DNA of 64,000 nt, from the NCBI RefSeq assembly GCF_004962245.1, contig NZ_SUHQ01000007.1, forward strand, positions 1-64,000, in the 5' to 3' direction. Shown here one piece after another: positions 63,159-64,000 of this stretch. The stretch is from Mesorhizobium sp. Its GTDB lineage: Bacteria; Pseudomonadota; Alphaproteobacteria; Rhizobiales; Rhizobiaceae. The notes beneath the pieces were generated by a model. It saw nothing but the letters and a program-made list of their open reading frames with translations. It did no database searches and had not been told where the DNA came from. The translations under genes were made by a program, and so were the position numbers. Positions within the stretch are counted from its first letter, which is position 1. The number at the start of each line of letters is the position of its first letter.

Positions 63159-64000
63159 TTTCCTGACCTCTCCAGTTCGGCAAGGATTTCTTCTGTGTGT
63201 TCGCCGAGACGCGGCGAGGGCCGCTCATAGACCAGCGGCGTGCCCGACATGACCATCGGCGCACGCACCGAAGGCAAGAGATTGCCATGGCCGTCGTCGA
63301 GGTCGAGCCGCATGCCGCGCGCTATGGTCTGCGGGTCGGCGAACATCTGGCCGATCGTGTTGATCGGGCTGGCAGGCACACTTGCCGCCTCCAGCTTGAC
63401 CAGCAGCGGATCGCGATCGAAGGTTTTCAGCGCATCGATGATGTGCTCGCGCAGCTTCGCCCGGTTGGCGACCCGGGCGGGATTGGTGGCGAAATCGGGG
63501 TTCGATGGCAGGTCGTCCAATCCGACGGCCGCGCAGAATTTGGCGAACTGGCCGTCATTGCCGATGGCCAGGATGATGTGGCCGTCCTTCACCGGCACCA
63601 CTTCGTAGGGCGCGATGTTCATATGCGCATTGCCCATCTGCACAGGCGATTTGCCAGATACCAGATAATTGAGGTTCTGGTTGCCGAGCGTCGAGATCTG
63701 GGTGTCGTAGAGCGCCATGTCGATGTGCTGGCCTTCGCCGGTCTTCTCGGCATGGCGAAGCGCGGCCTGGATGGCGACCACCGAATAGAGGCCGGTGAAA
63801 ATGTCTGATATGGCGACGCCGGCCTTTTGCGGCTCGCGGCCAGCCTCGCCGGTGATCGACATCATGCCGGCCATGCCCTGGATGATGAAGTCGTAGCCGG
63901 CGCGTGGCGCATAGGGGCCGTCCTGGCCGAAGCCGGTGATCGAGCAATAGATCAGCCGCGGGTTGATCTTGCGCAGGCTGTCATAGTCGAGCCCGTATTT
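63155..64000 (-). CDS. CaiB/BaiF-family CoA transferase (5' end outside window)
   Basis: About 281 C-terminal residues are present and the frame is open to the window edge. Family III CoA-transferase blocks are clear: YDSLRKINPRLIYCSITGFG, then GPYAPRAGYDFIIQGMAG, VAISDIFTGLYSVVAIQAAL, and near the end ADPQTIARGM. These enzymes move CoA between carboxylic acids through an Asp that lies outside the window. The gene is translated just ahead of the ThDP enzyme (ATGA overlap), so the two probably act on one acyl-CoA route. Confidence 0.88.
   Translation of the reverse strand, partial: KYGLDYDSLRKINPRLIYCSITGFGQDGPYAPRAGYDFIIQGMAGMMSITGEAGREPQKAGVAISDIFTGLYSVVAIQAALRHAEKTGEGQHIDMALYDTQISTLGNQNLNYLVSGKSPVQMGNAHMNIAPYEVVPVKDGHIILAIGNDGQFAKFCAAVGLDDLPSNPDFATNPARVANRAKLREHIIDALKTFDRDPLLVKLEAASVPASPINTIGQMFADPQTIARGMRLDLDDGHGNLLPSVRAPMVMSGTPLVYERPSPRLGEHTEEILAELERSGK

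Noticed and set aside
61509..64000. Oxalate degradation pair (formyl-CoA transferase and oxalyl-CoA decarboxylase)
   Set aside because: The CoA-transferase family fits many acids, and the ThDP enzyme reads as acetolactate-synthase-like without Oxc-specific blocks.

Overview
The window is a high-GC, densely packed chromosomal segment. It looks like a Rhizobiales genome, most likely Mesorhizobium or a close Phyllobacteriaceae relative. The grounds are the many multi-component ABC uptake systems, the alphaproteobacterial short palindromic intergenic repeats (about 2.1, 3.8, 18.1, 32.1, 44.7 and 57.4-57.7 kb), the reductive pyrimidine pathway with a RutR-type regulator, and the protein family styles. 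No rRNA, tRNA, CRISPR array, prophage or insertion sequence is visible.

Layout, left to right. (1) 1-2.0 kb: the end of a GntR/FadR-type regulator, a small DUF3175 protein and an MFS transporter. (2) 2.5-9.3 kb: a probable gluconate uptake and phosphorylation locus. It has a LacI/GntR-type repressor, a perfect 16-bp operator sitting on a promoter, a four-gene CUT2-type sugar ABC transporter, and gluconokinase. (3) 9.3-15.1 kb, minus strand: sulfate uptake (sbp-cysT-cysW-cysA, plus a second sulfate-binding protein) with an Rrf2 regulator. (4) 15.3-23.8 kb, minus strand: bacterial alpha-2-macroglobulin, PBP1C and a VanX-like D-Ala-D-Ala dipeptidase, a periplasmic peptidoglycan/defence cassette. 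(5) 24.1-32.1 kb: tamA-tamB, with a very long TamB carrying a tandem 626-residue duplication. (6) 32.4-38.7 kb: a peptide-type (Dpp-like) ABC transporter with a Tat-exported binding protein and a fused double ATPase. (7) 38.7-45.6 kb: an SLT-type lipoprotein, a non-pyrrolysine MttB-family methyltransferase paired with a dimethylglycine/sarcosine dehydrogenase-like flavoprotein, DoxX, an unknown exported protein and a VOC protein. (8) 45.8-60.8 kb: a reductive pyrimidine catabolism region. It holds preT-preA, an Rrf2-AhpD-DoxX insert, rutR, beta-alanine transaminase, beta-ureidopropionase, a CdiI-like immunity gene, dihydropyrimidinase, a small exported protein, a cupin, and an NMT1/THI5-type ABC transporter. 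(9) 60.9-64.0 kb: a CHRD-domain protein and a ThDP-enzyme/CoA-transferase pair cut by the window end.

How they work together: in region 8, PreTA reduces uracil/thymine, dihydropyrimidinase opens the ring, beta-ureidopropionase releases beta-alanine, and the transaminase passes it to malonate semialdehyde. The ABC transporter probably imports the pyrimidine. Two RutR-like boxes, one before preT and one before the transaminase gene, tie the two halves together. In region 2, the transporter and kinase would deliver 6-phosphogluconate to the Entner-Doudoroff or pentose phosphate routes.

The least expected observations are a CdiI-type immunity gene translationally coupled inside the pyrimidine operon, the duplicated TamB, an intergenic repeat that supplies the apparent start codon of pbpC, and the MttB/flavoprotein pair with no corrinoid protein beside it. 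All homology statements come from reading motifs by eye. No database search was run.
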